Part shown: positions 8,098 through 16,244 of the stretch, piece by piece
How the letters are laid out: each line of letters opens with the position of its first letter
How positions within the stretch are numbered: position 1 is the stretch's first letter
Assembly (NCBI GenBank): GCA_019694835.1
Contig: JAIBBE010000084.1
Coordinates: 1 to 38,117 of the forward strand
Direction of reading: 5' to 3'
Source: Fimbriimonadaceae bacterium
GTDB taxonomy: Bacteria; Armatimonadota; Fimbriimonadia; Fimbriimonadales; Fimbriimonadaceae
Length of the DNA stretch: 38,117 nt
The notes under the pieces: model-generated
Databases searched by the model: none
Seen by the model: the letters and a program-made list of their open reading frames with translations, nothing else
Told to the model about the DNA's origin: nothing
Program-made: the position numbers and the translations under genes

Positions 8098-9161
8098 ACC
8101 CAATCGAACGACTTCGAGCGCGAATGAGCGAGCACGACATCCCCGCGCTGCTCGTGAATGACATCGGCAACGTGCAGTGGATGACTGGCTTTACCGGCTC
8201 GTTCGGCTTCGTGTTGCTGACGCCGACCGGTGGTTGTTTCCTTACCGATGCGCGCTACACCATCCAGGCCGCTGAGCAGGTCAAGGACCTGGAAGTCGTG
8301 AGCTACGCCTCGCCCAAGAAGGTCGAGGAAGTTCTCGCTGAGCAGGCGGCGACCCTCGGTGTGAATGTTCTACGCTTCGAGCCGTCGACGACCTACCTGA
8401 CTCTCGAACGATGGAAGAACAGCATGGCGGGGATCGAGTTCATCGCCGCCCCGGAGACGCTGATCCAGTCCCTGCGGATGATCAAGACCGCCGAGGAAGC
8501 AGAGAAAGTTCAGGCCGCCTGCAAGCTCGCTGATGCCTGCTTGCATCATGTCGTTCGGCTCCTACAGCCCGGAGTCAGCGAATCCGATATCGGGCTCGAG
8601 ATCGAGTTCTTCTTCCGCCGCAATAAGGCCGATGTTGGCTTTTCGCCCATCGTCGCCAGCGGCCCGAACAGCGCGCGACCGCACCACCGGGCCGGTGAGC
8701 GGAAGCTCGAACGGGGGGACTTCGTTACCCTCGACCTAGGCTGTACCCTCGACGGCTACAACAGCGACATCACCAGAACTTTCGTTATCGGCGAAGCCTC
8801 GGACCGGCATCGCGAGGTGTATAACCAGGTCCTCAAGGCCGAAGTCGAGACCTGCGCGATGATGGTGCCGGGTGCGAATGGCAAGGACGTGGACGCTCGA
8901 GCTCGCGAGATCCTGGACGAGAAGGACATGGCTCAGTACTTCGGCCACAGCCTCGGCCACGGCCTCGGCCGGTCGGTGCACGACTTTGGTCGCCTGCACA
9001 TGTCCACCGATCAGCCGATCGAGACCGGTCAGATTTGGACCATCGAACCCGGCGTGTACATCGAGGGCTTCGGCGGGGTGCGGATCGAGGACGATGTGCT
9101 GGTTACCGATGGTGAGCCTCGGATTTTGACGAACTATCCAAAGGAATTGATGATTCTTTAG
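8094..9161 (+). CDS. M24 aminopeptidase (Xaa-Pro peptidase family)
   Basis: A 355-residue, two-domain 'pita-bread' peptidase that removes N-terminal residues next to proline. The N-terminal creatinase-like domain spans about 1-120. In the catalytic domain all five dinuclear metal ligands are visible: the two Asp in [17 protein letters not shown], the His in GHSLGHGLG, the Glu in TIEPGVY and the Glu in [11 protein letters not shown]. Upstream [14 protein letters not shown] is the typical substrate-side motif. It acts in the cytosol on peptides. ATG 8094 overlaps the aroQ stop (ATGA), and length agrees with the family. aroQ-pepP pairing is common in bacteria. Confidence 0.95.
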   Translation: MNPIERLRARMSEHDIPALLVNDIGNVQWMTGFTGSFGFVLLTPTGGCFLTDARYTIQAAEQVKDLEVVSYASPKKVEEVLAEQAATLGVNVLRFEPSTTYLTLERWKNSMAGIEFIAAPETLIQSLRMIKTAEEAEKVQAACKLADACLHHVVRLLQPGVSESDIGLEIEFFFRRNKADVGFSPIVASGPNSARPHHRAGERKLERGDFVTLDLGCTLDGYNSDITRTFVIGEASDRHREVYNQVLKAEVETCAMMVPGANGKDVDARAREILDEKDMAQYFGHSLGHGLGRSVHDFGRLHMSTDQPIETGQIWTIEPGVYIEGFGGVRIEDDVLVTDGEPRILTNYPKELMIL

Positions 9162-9236
9162 TCGTTGTTGCTGGTTATGGAATACGCAGCACAAATTGGT
9201 AGCCTCACGTCGAGAACCACCGGCTAAAGTAATGGC

Positions 9237-9860
9237 ATGTTGAGACTGCCTCTTCTCTGTCTGACTGCCATGTGTATGGTGTTCGGTTGCTCTCGCGGCG
9301 CAATTGGTGGCGGTCCGAAAACGGGAAACCGTGCGGATGCGCTCGCGGCGTTTGCCGCTGATGTCGAACCCGAAGCCCAAACCCTGCTCGATAAGACGAT
9401 CTACGCATCGCCAATGCCGATCACATGGAAAGCAGCTCCTTTGTTCGGTATGCAGGAAAGTGCGAATCCGATGTCGACCGACAATCCTTATGTTCGCCAA
9501 GATCGAGTTTTGCGACAAGGCACCCTGCCCGATGGTGCAGAGGTCACTGTCGAGGGCATGTACTCCTACAAAACAAAGAGAATCATCTCCGTTAACCTCA
9601 TTATCGACTATGAAGAGACAGCACCCAAGAAGACAATAGGTAACACGCCTATCGATGCTGGATTGCTCAATAGCGTCAAACTCTCGCCAACCTTGGTCAC
9701 CGCCCTCCTCGCTGGATTGGGGAAGGGTTCGATGAGTGGTTCGCAACCGATTACATATCAAGCTGCAACAGAGATTGGCGGAAAGCAGTTCGAAGCAACA
9801 ACTGCCGTCCAGCGCGGCAAGCCGCTCCGATTGGAACTGACTTGTATGTATTATCGGTGA
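9237..9860 (+). CDS. Putative lipoprotein of unknown function
   Basis: A 207-residue protein. MLRLPLLCLTAMCMVFGC is a lipoprotein signal with a Cys at the lipobox (VFGC, residue 18), so the mature protein should be lipid-anchored outside the cytoplasm. The rest shows no recognised domain; it has an alternating polar/hydrophobic pattern consistent with beta structure (GTLPDGAEVTVEGMYSYK). No strong Shine-Dalgarno is visible. It is convergent with the thioredoxin-like gene. Confidence 0.7.
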   Translation: MLRLPLLCLTAMCMVFGCSRGAIGGGPKTGNRADALAAFAADVEPEAQTLLDKTIYASPMPITWKAAPLFGMQESANPMSTDNPYVRQDRVLRQGTLPDGAEVTVEGMYSYKTKRIISVNLIIDYEETAPKKTIGNTPIDAGLLNSVKLSPTLVTALLAGLGKGSMSGSQPITYQAATEIGGKQFEATTAVQRGKPLRLELTCMYYR

Positions 9861-9884
9861 GTCGTGGGTAGTGAGTCCGGAAAT

Positions 9885-9901
9885 CCCTCACGGAGTGAGG
9901 G
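9885..9901. terminator. Short perfect hairpin between convergent genes
   Basis: CCCTCAC-GGA-GTGAGGG forms a 7-bp stem with a 3-base loop, soon after the lipoprotein stop and before the end of the convergent gene. There is no T-run. It may terminate both sides. Imperfect inverted copies of GTGAGTCGTGGGTAGTGAG flank it near 9857 and 9967, suggesting a repeat element. Confidence 0.4.
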
Positions 9902-9972
9902 GACGCTCGCCGCTACGAAGGAGCGCGCGGGCCAGGGGAGTAATTCCCAGGGCAATCTCCACGCGCAACTCA

Positions 9973-11043
9973 TCACTCACCACTCGACTCAATCGTCGCC
10001 TTCATCGCGATCGACTCTGGTCCCTTAGGAACTTTCGCTTCAAGGACCCCGCGTATCGTCTTCAACGTGCCGTCAGGCTGGTACTTCAGAACGATGCTCA
10101 GCGATCCGCGATAAGAAGTTCGTGCCGTGTTATCGAGAACAAACTCAGCATTACCTTCCACAATTGCATAACGAAACTGGGCGTCTCGGCCCGCTTGCGT
10201 CATCTTAAACGTGCCGTCAATCTTCTCAAACCCGCCCTTTCCGTCCATGATCGCGGGAGGGTACATTTGCTCAAGCCAACATCGAAGGTCTTTTGCTTTG
10301 AGCTGACGGGCTTCAACAGGATATGCAAGCGACTTGCGCATGACCTCCGACATCGGAACTGCTTCAACGACGGGAGTCCGGTAGTGATTGAGTCGATTCG
10401 ACTCGAACGTGAGATAGATGCGCACGCCGTCCTTAACCTCGGGCAAATGTAAGGTTGGCTTAGACTTTGTTTCGATGGTCGGTAGTTTAAGGCCCTTGAG
10501 CAAGTCATCAAGCTGCCTCTTGAAGTCGCGACCCTGCGCATCGGGGTCGAACTGGAAGTACGGTGGCTGAACAAAGGGCACACCGCCTCGCAAAACTTTG
10601 CCATTTTCGTCCAGTACGACCAGCGCGATGTTGATATGCTGGCCGCCAAGCTTGGCTTCGTCATGAACCTTCTTCACCGACGGCGGCATGTCTTGCACCG
10701 TTCGTCCGCTCCACCACGTGACGATGAATGGGCGCAGGGCTTCAATCGATTCCGGCCAAGCGAGAGAACTCCCTCGCACGTGATCCATATTGGCTCACGT
10801 GTGGCCCGAGAAGAAGTTTGTCCCTGCGGTGATGTTCGTATTGAGGATCAGCAGCACAGGCCGCTTCTCCTTCTTTGCCCGCGCTTTTGCCTCGTCCAGG
10901 CTCATCGCCCAGTCAAGCGAGTAGAATCCCAGGCTCTTTGCCGTGGGTTTCGCGGCATCAAATCGCTCCAAAATGCGGGTGACCTTTGCTTCCGGGCCCT
11001 GGAGCAGGGCCGTGAGGATCGAGATCGCTGCGAGGGTTGTCAT
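9973..11043 (-). CDS. Thioredoxin-like protein interrupted by one in-frame TGA
   Basis: Two frames, 10795-11043 and 9973-10788, are in phase and separated only by TGA-GCC-AAT. Read through, they give 356 residues: a short hydrophobic N-terminus, a thioredoxin-like start (DEAKARAKKEKRPVLLILN), then FFSGHT-[TGA]-ANMDHVRGSS and a long C-terminal part ending KATIESSGE. The first part alone is 82 residues and too short to be a domain. The second alone would begin ATG at 10788 with no Shine-Dalgarno but could be reached by reinitiation. AAGGTAGGA precedes ATG 11043. The TGA sits about where thioredoxin folds place the redox Cys, so selenocysteine is possible; a Cys or Trp codon mutated to TGA is equally simple. 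See findings. Confidence 0.6.
10760..10801 (-). promoter_or_regulatory. Stem-loops around and just after the in-frame TGA (SECIS candidate)
   Basis: On the minus strand CACGTGA (10801-10795, including the TGA) pairs with TCACGTG (10783-10777). Directly after, GCGAGGG (10777-10771) pairs with CTCTCGC (10766-10760) around the loop AGTT. Bacterial SECIS elements are short stem-loops about 15-35 nt after the UGA with G and U in the apical loop; the second hairpin fits in distance and loop. The resemblance is structural only. Confidence 0.35.
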
Positions 11044-11133
11044 GGTCCTACCTTAGCTGTCGCATATTTGAATTTCATGAGCACTCTGGATTTTCATACT
11101 GGGAATGCTACCGTGATGTAATATCTTCTTGTT

Positions 11134-11805
11134 ATGGCTTGGTTCACCGCCGACGCGATCGAGTTCTTCAGGGAACTCGAACTCAACAACAACAAGGACT
11201 GGTTCGTCACGAACAAGCCGCGCTATGAGACCTCCGTAAAGAAGCCGATGGAGGCGTTTGCCGCTGCGATGCTCGAACGGATGCAGGCGGTCGATCCCGA
11301 GATCGCCATGACGCCACAGCAGGCAGTGTTCCGGATCTATCGCGACACGCGGTTCAGCAAGGATAAGACGCCCTACAAGACCAATGCGGGTCTTGCCATC
11401 ACGCGTGGCGGCAAACACAATCCTTCGACCCCCGGCCTCTACTTTCACATCGACGCCCGCGAAGTCGGCATCGCGAGCGGGTGCTATTCTCTGGAAGCGG
11501 CTCCGCTCCGCGCGATCCGGCAAGCGATTGTGGATCATGCGACCGAGTTTGAGAGGTTGGTGACCGACCCGGAGTTTGTCGCGAAGTTCGGCACCATCCG
11601 GGGTGACCAAAACAAGATCCTCCCGCCAGAGTTCAAGGAGGCCGCCAAGTCTCAGCCGCTCTTAGCGAACAAGCAGTTTTACTATTGGGCCTCCCTTGCT
11701 CCGGAATCCCTGCAAGAGCCCAATCTCCCGGATCTCGTCATGTCTTACCTCTCGACCGCCGGTCCGCTGAACGACTTCTTCGTACGTGCCATGGGTCAAA
11801 CCTAG
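11134..11805 (+). CDS. DUF2461 domain protein (TIGR02453 type)
   Basis: A 223-residue soluble protein with the hallmarks of the DUF2461 family: an N-terminal FFRELELNNNKDWFVTNKPRYE, a central FRIYRDTRFSKDKTPYKTNAG, then GLYFHIDAREVGIASGCY and a C-terminal NKQFYYWASL. No biochemical role is established for the family. Length matches. TAATAT at 11119-11124 could be a -10 element close to ATG 11134. It is divergent from the thioredoxin-like gene with 90 bases between starts and convergent with the metal transporter. Confidence 0.92.
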   Translation: MAWFTADAIEFFRELELNNNKDWFVTNKPRYETSVKKPMEAFAAAMLERMQAVDPEIAMTPQQAVFRIYRDTRFSKDKTPYKTNAGLAITRGGKHNPSTPGLYFHIDAREVGIASGCYSLEAAPLRAIRQAIVDHATEFERLVTDPEFVAKFGTIRGDQNKILPPEFKEAAKSQPLLANKQFYYWASLAPESLQEPNLPDLVMSYLSTAGPLNDFFVRAMGQT

Positions 11806-11809
11806 TTTA

Positions 11810-12916
11810 TTAGCGGAAACCGACTGCCAGGGCTAGTGCTTTGCCGGTCGGAGTTAAGGTGAGGACGCCATCTTCGTAGAGCACCAGTCCGCCCTGTTGC
11901 GCCTTGGCAACGATCCAGGCGGCCCGGTCTATGGGCCAACCGAGCTCCTGCTCAAGGTGCAATAACGTACTTTCCTGGGCTTCTTCCGGCGTATTTTCGT
12001 GGACGGAAAGGTGGACGACGAGCATCTCGGTAGCGAATTGCGTCTTTTGCATCCGTCGCTTGAGCGTTTGCGCCACGAGTCCCTGGCTCGGAGAGATAAG
12101 CAGAGTGATGAGAAATACTCCACCCAAGGAGGTGGCGATCATGCCGCTAATAGAGACATTCCAGTAGACTGCAAGCAGGTATCCGATCAACGAGGATCCT
12201 GCCCCGATCGCAACCGAGAGACCTAAGAGTAAGGGTAACCGCTTGGTCAGGAGAGAAGCGGTCACAGGCGGCACGATGATAAGAGCGACCGAGAGAATGG
12301 CCCCAACCGCGCTAAACGCCCCGACGGTAGTGACCGCAACAAGGCTCATGAGAAGGTAGTGAAGGACGCCAGGAAGGAACCCAAGCGCTGATGCGAGCCC
12401 GGCATCGAAGGTCGACAGCTTGAGCTCTTTGTAAAGGAGCGTAAGAAAACCCGCATTGACAATCGCCAGTCCGCTTAGTACCCAGAGCGATTGCGGCCCC
12501 AGGTCCCGACCACCCACGATGAGAGTATCGAACGGTGCAAAGGCAATCTCGCCATATAACACCGCGTCAGTATCGATGTGAACATTGGCAAAGTACTTCG
12601 ACACCACGAGCACGCCAAGGGCGAATAGTGCCGGAAAGACAAGACCTATTGCGGCATCCTGCTTGACGCGTTTGCTCTTGGTCAGGGCTTCGACAAGTGC
12701 TACGGTTAACAGACCGGCTGCTGTCGCACCCAGGAATCCGACAAAGATGTTCGGACCCCTCGCCAGAACATAGCCTGCAACCAAACCGGGAAGGATGGCG
12801 TGACTAATGGCGTCTGCCATCATCGCCATCCTGCGCAACACCAGGAAGACGCCGACGAGGGCGCACGACACGCCAGCGGCGACGGCCACGAGCGCAATCT
12901 GCAGAGAGCTGCTCAC
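11810..12916 (-). CDS. Metal ABC transporter permease with C-terminal winged-helix domain
   Basis: A 368-residue protein starting at GTG 12916 inside the stop of the preceding permease gene (GTGA overlap). Residues 1-280 form an ABC-3 family permease (ZnuB/MntC/TroD type) with about eight membrane helices; RRMAMMADAISHAILPGL is the conserved early motif. After the last helix there is about 70 residues of soluble sequence (VHENTPEEAQESTLLHLEQELGW, ending GVLTLTPTGKALAL) that reads as a winged-helix domain like the C-terminal half of DtxR-family regulators. Such a tail occurs on some MntD/TroD-type permeases and would face the cytosol. An in-frame extension to 13141 overlaps the upstream gene and is rejected. 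Confidence 0.9.
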   Translation of the reverse strand: MSSSLQIALVAVAAGVSCALVGVFLVLRRMAMMADAISHAILPGLVAGYVLARGPNIFVGFLGATAAGLLTVALVEALTKSKRVKQDAAIGLVFPALFALGVLVVSKYFANVHIDTDAVLYGEIAFAPFDTLIVGGRDLGPQSLWVLSGLAIVNAGFLTLLYKELKLSTFDAGLASALGFLPGVLHYLLMSLVAVTTVGAFSAVGAILSVALIIVPPVTASLLTKRLPLLLGLSVAIGAGSSLIGYLLAVYWNVSISGMIATSLGGVFLITLLISPSQGLVAQTLKRRMQKTQFATEMLVVHLSVHENTPEEAQESTLLHLEQELGWPIDRAAWIVAKAQQGGLVLYEDGVLTLTPTGKALALAVGFR

Positions 12917-13806
12917 GTCGGCAACACCAACTTTCTTCGTCGTCTCCGTGTCCACTGCCAAATCAAGCCCTGAGCGGACCCGAACAGCAAGGAGACAACC
13001 ACGAGAATAGCTAAGCAAATGACGATCGCAGGGCCGGTGGGAATTCCCTTCTCTAACACGCTCACTACTGCGCCAACTAGTCCCGCGGTCGCACCGATAA
13101 GCGCTGCGTAGACCACCATATGAGAAAGTGAGTTGGTCCATTGCCTCGCCGCAGATGCAGGAGCGACGAGCATGGCCGACATGAGGATAACTCCGACGGT
13201 ATTCAAGCCGATGACGATGGAAACGACAAGAAGCCCGGTTAACAGTGTTCCCAATGCGTGAGTTTTCATTCCTATCGATTCAGCGAACTCGGCATCGAAG
13301 GCAAGCAGTTTGAACTCCTTGAACATCAAGACTGTAACGGCAAGGGCACCACCGCCGATGATCGACATCGTCGTGACCTGCTCCGCGACAAGCGCCGCTG
13401 CCTGTCCGAAGAGAAATTTGTCCAGTCCTGCCTGATTCGCGTCGTTACCCTTCTGAATAACGGTGAGCAGGACAATCCCTAGCCCGAAAAAGACGGTGAG
13501 AATGATGCCGAGGGCTGAGCCTGGATCGATTCGGGTCCGTCTCGTGATCTGCAGAATCGCCAGCATGCCAATCCAGCCGGCCGCAGCCGCACCGAGCATC
13601 AGCGTTATCGATGCTTTTGATCCAGTAATCATGTACGCCAGGCACACCCCCGGCAGAGCCGCGTGTGAGAGGGCGTCTCCCATAAGCCCCTGCTTTCGCA
13701 ATACTGCGAAGCAACCAAGAACCCCGCTTACGACACCTAAGACAACCGAGCCCAGTGCCACATTTCGAAGCGTATAATCATTAACGATATCGTAGAGTAG
13801 GCTCAT
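12913..13806 (-). CDS. Metal ABC transporter permease
   Basis: A 297-residue ABC-3 family permease with about eight or nine membrane helices. The RKQGLMGDALSHAALPGV motif near the N-terminus is the family signature and IGMKTHALGTLLTG the ATPase-contact region. It forms the channel with the second permease for Mn2+ or Zn2+. Its ATG overlaps the end of the ATPase gene by four bases (ATGA) and its stop overlaps the next GTG start, so the subunits are translationally coupled. The C-terminus (WTRRRRRKLVLPT) is strongly basic and cytosolic. Confidence 0.93.
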   Translation of the reverse strand: MSLLYDIVNDYTLRNVALGSVVLGVVSGVLGCFAVLRKQGLMGDALSHAALPGVCLAYMITGSKASITLMLGAAAAGWIGMLAILQITRRTRIDPGSALGIILTVFFGLGIVLLTVIQKGNDANQAGLDKFLFGQAAALVAEQVTTMSIIGGGALAVTVLMFKEFKLLAFDAEFAESIGMKTHALGTLLTGLLVVSIVIGLNTVGVILMSAMLVAPASAARQWTNSLSHMVVYAALIGATAGLVGAVVSVLEKGIPTGPAIVICLAILVVVSLLFGSAQGLIWQWTRRRRRKLVLPT

Positions 13807-14576
13807 CGGTCAAGAAAGGCGATCTTGCCGCCATACGTCTTCTGGAGATTCTCGTGAGTGAAAACCTCACCTATTGACCCTGAGGCAATGATCCGTACAT
13901 TCAGAAGGATGACACGGTCGAAGTAGGTCGGTACTGTTTCAAGGTCATGATGAACCACGACGACGGTCTTACCCGCATCACGCAACGCTTGGAGAATGGC
14001 CACGATGGCAAGTTCTGTCGTGGCATCAACCCCGGCGAATGGTTCATCCATAAAGTAGAGTCGGGCGTTTTGGGCGAGGGCTCGAGCGAGAAACACGCGT
14101 TGCTGCTGCCCGCCGGATAGTTGACTGATTTGTCGCTTGGCGTAGTCCGTCATGCCGACCTGTTCAAGACAGTCCATTGCAGTCTGTCTTTCGCTTCGAC
14201 CCGGTCTCTTGAACCAACCCAGATGTCCATAGAGCCCCATCATGACGACGTCGAGGGCATCGGTCGGAAAGTCCCAGTCGACGCTGCCTCGTTGAGGCAC
14301 GTAGCCAACTGCTTTCCGGTTTCGTCCGTACGGTTCCCCAAAGACTCTTATCGTTCCTGCTGCGGACGGGACTAGACCAAGTATCGTCTTGATGAGCGTA
14401 CTCTTCCCCGCCCCGTTCGGCCCGACAATAGCGGTCAATGAACCTGCCGGAATGTCGAGATCAACATCCCAGAGAACGGGCTTCTCTTCGTAGGCGACGG
14501 TGAGGTCGCGGACGAAAACGGCGGGCTGGGTCACGGGCGACCTCGTATCACTTGAGAGCCCCGACAATGGTGTCAA
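13803..14576 (-). CDS. Metal ABC transporter ATP-binding protein
   Basis: A 257-residue ATPase with all motifs: Walker A GPNGAGKS, Q-loop in VPQRG, signature LSGGQQQR, Walker B LYFMDEPF and the H-loop in VVVVHHDLET. The family (MntB/TroB/ZnuC) energises import of Mn2+/Zn2+. The ATG at 14576 overlaps the end of the binding-protein gene by 29 bases; a GTG at 14534, with GAGG upstream, would start just before the conserved sequence and avoid the overlap, so the first 14 residues are uncertain. Second-to-last regulatory tail domains are absent. Confidence 0.95.
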   Translation of the reverse strand: MTPLSGLSSDTRSPVTQPAVFVRDLTVAYEEKPVLWDVDLDIPAGSLTAIVGPNGAGKSTLIKTILGLVPSAAGTIRVFGEPYGRNRKAVGYVPQRGSVDWDFPTDALDVVMMGLYGHLGWFKRPGRSERQTAMDCLEQVGMTDYAKRQISQLSGGQQQRVFLARALAQNARLYFMDEPFAGVDATTELAIVAILQALRDAGKTVVVVHHDLETVPTYFDRVILLNVRIIASGSIGEVFTHENLQKTYGGKIAFLDR

Positions 14577-15468
14577 TATTATGCCTTACCATGCCGATAT
14601 AGGTGCCTTCCGGCGTGCCGTCTTTCCCCATCGCGTCGGAGAACAACTGGCCGCCTATCTTGACCTGCCAACCCCGCGATTTGATGGCCTGCTGCAAGGC
14701 TTCTATCGTAGCCGGTGGGACACTGCTCTCGACGAAGATCGCCTTAACCTTCCGTCGCGCAATCGTCTCCGCAATGGACCGAAGTGATCCAGCAGCCGCT
14801 TCAGTTGCTGTACTGGTTCCTTGGATGCCGATGACTTCAAATCCATACTGACGCCCGAAATAGCCGAAGGCATCATGTGCGGTAACAAGGACGCGTTGGT
14901 CTTCGGGGACTTTTTCAGATTCGGCTTGAACATACTGGTGTAGCTCGTCTAGCTTTTCGAGATATACCTTGCTGTTCTTTTCAAACTCGGCTCGCAGTTC
15001 AGGACGTGCCTTTATGAGACCGTCTCTCATTGTCTCAACTGCGTGTTTCCAAAGCGTAACATCGAACCACACATGCGGATCAAACTTGCCGTGAAACTCT
15101 GGCGGTTCGCGTAGTTTACTCACAGGAATACCCTCGCTCACTGAATACGTTGGAACGCCTCTTCCCGCCATCTTAACGAAAATGTCTGTCATCCGTCCTT
15201 CGAGTTCAAGCCCGCCATAGAACACTATGTCTGCGCTCTCTAGCTTCTGAACATCACCCGCGGTCGCACGGTAGAGGTGGGGATCAACGCCGGGACCCAT
15301 AAGACCGATCGACTCCACATGCTCGCCTCCAACTTCAGCAACCGCGTCGCGGATCATGCCAACGGTCGAGACGACCTTTAGCTTGCCGTTCGAGCTCTTG
15401 TTACCCGCTGGCCCGCAGCCAAAGACCAAAATCAGAGCAGCAAAACAGATGAACAATCGATAGAGCAT
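14548..15468 (-). CDS. Metal-binding lipoprotein (TroA/ZnuA-like substrate-binding protein)
   Basis: A 306-residue cluster A-I binding protein. LVFGC makes Cys18 the lipid anchor. Four metal ligands align with TroA in spacing: H64 (DPHLY), H132 (DPHVW), H198 (TAHDAF) and D278 (SDAMG). His-His-His-Asp is the TroA/zinc-type set; manganese-specific relatives usually have Glu in third place. No His-rich loop of the ZnuA kind is present. It captures metal outside the inner membrane and delivers it to the permeases encoded downstream. The gene begins 4 bases after the outer-membrane protein gene. Confidence 0.94.
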   Translation of the reverse strand: MLYRLFICFAALILVFGCGPAGNKSSNGKLKVVSTVGMIRDAVAEVGGEHVESIGLMGPGVDPHLYRATAGDVQKLESADIVFYGGLELEGRMTDIFVKMAGRGVPTYSVSEGIPVSKLREPPEFHGKFDPHVWFDVTLWKHAVETMRDGLIKARPELRAEFEKNSKVYLEKLDELHQYVQAESEKVPEDQRVLVTAHDAFGYFGRQYGFEVIGIQGTSTATEAAAGSLRSIAETIARRKVKAIFVESSVPPATIEALQQAIKSRGWQVKIGGQLFSDAMGKDGTPEGTYIGMVRHNIDTIVGALK

Positions 15469-15472
15469 GAGA

Positions 15473-16192
15473 TTAGAACCTTACGGAGTAGCCAACTCCG
15501 ATGAAGAAGTCGGGGGCGTTGGGGGTCAGGCCGAATCCGTAGTGAAGGTCGAACTGTGTATTGGGATTGGGCTGGTACGCAAATCCGCTATGCAGCAGTT
15601 GCATGGGCGAGTTCCTTCGCTCAAGCTGCAGGACATGCTCAACGAACATCCCGAGCCGATCGCGAAGAGGAATGCCGAGAGAGATCGTGTGCTGGAGGGG
15701 AGTCCGCCGCTCACCATCCTCCTCGGTCGAGAGTACGAAGACCATCCCGCTCAAGCTTAGTCCGCCGGACAGGCCACGGCTCCATACGAACTTCAACTCT
15801 GGGGAAGCAACTTCGGAACGAACTCCCAGCTGGCCAATCGGCCACGTAACCGCCGGAATCAGCGCGAACTGAGTGCCGTCTCGAGTTTGTCCCTGGACTT
15901 TTACCCCGATGTAAAGGTCGCCGAAGCCCTTGGTGTCTTCGCTCCATGTGTAATTTGGGAGTCCGAGCCGTAGCTCGAACTGTGGGCCGACGCCGTATCG
16001 AAGCAGGCCCTCAGGGAATCGCCAGGTCTTGTCTTCCCACGTCGACCCACTCTCGATTTGCACCATCCCAACCGGCACCACGACACTGCTCTCGGTGAAG
16101 TCGGGCTTGTCTGTGACAATGGGTTCCTGCTGGGCAACCCACGGCAGCCAAGGCCAGGGACTCATGATCAAGCAGAGCAATGTATCAACCAT
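15473..16192 (-). CDS. Outer-membrane beta-barrel-like protein (Phenol_MetA_deg/transporter type)
   Basis: A 239-residue protein. A short hydrophobic N-terminus leads to IVTDKPDFTESSVVVPVGMVQIESG, the hallmark opening of the MetA-pathway/putative outer-membrane transporter family. Alternating beta strands follow and the chain ends on Phe (GVGYSVRF), as outer-membrane barrels do. First gene of the metal operon, directly downstream of the operator, so it may carry metal or a chelate across the outer membrane. ATG 16192 lies very near the predicted transcription start; a later in-frame ATG at 16165 is possible. Confidence 0.75.
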   Translation of the reverse strand: MVDTLLCLIMSPWPWLPWVAQQEPIVTDKPDFTESSVVVPVGMVQIESGSTWEDKTWRFPEGLLRYGVGPQFELRLGLPNYTWSEDTKGFGDLYIGVKVQGQTRDGTQFALIPAVTWPIGQLGVRSEVASPELKFVWSRGLSGGLSLSGMVFVLSTEEDGERRTPLQHTISLGIPLRDRLGMFVEHVLQLERRNSPMQLLHSGFAYQPNPNTQFDLHYGFGLTPNAPDFFIGVGYSVRF

Positions 16193-16197
16193 AAAAG

Positions 16198-16219
16198 TTA
16201 GTATAGACTAAATATAGTC
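16198..16219. promoter_or_regulatory. Palindromic operator, probable MntR/DtxR-family site
   Basis: Two overlapping palindromes: TTAGT-ATAG-ACTAA (16198-16211) and GACTA-AATA-TAGTC (16206-16219). The site lies in the 52-base gap between divergent mntR and the metal-uptake operon and covers the -10 region of the operon promoter. AT-rich inverted repeats of this kind are typical for the DtxR/MntR family. Binding by the adjacent MntR is inference. Confidence 0.75.
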
Positions 16220-16240
16220 CACTTGGGTTATACTTGTCAA
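16211..16240 (-). promoter_or_regulatory. Promoter of the metal-uptake operon
   Basis: Minus strand TTGACA (16240-16235), 18-base spacer, TATATT (16216-16211). The -10 is inside the palindromic operator, so a bound repressor would block it. A further TATACT at 16205-16200 lacks a matching -35. Confidence 0.65.
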
Positions 16241-16244
16241 GGGT

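Noticed and set aside
8736..9761. 341-codon frame antisense to the M24 peptidase gene
   Set aside because: The peptidase has full catalytic motifs on the other strand; the antisense is a GC-driven shadow.
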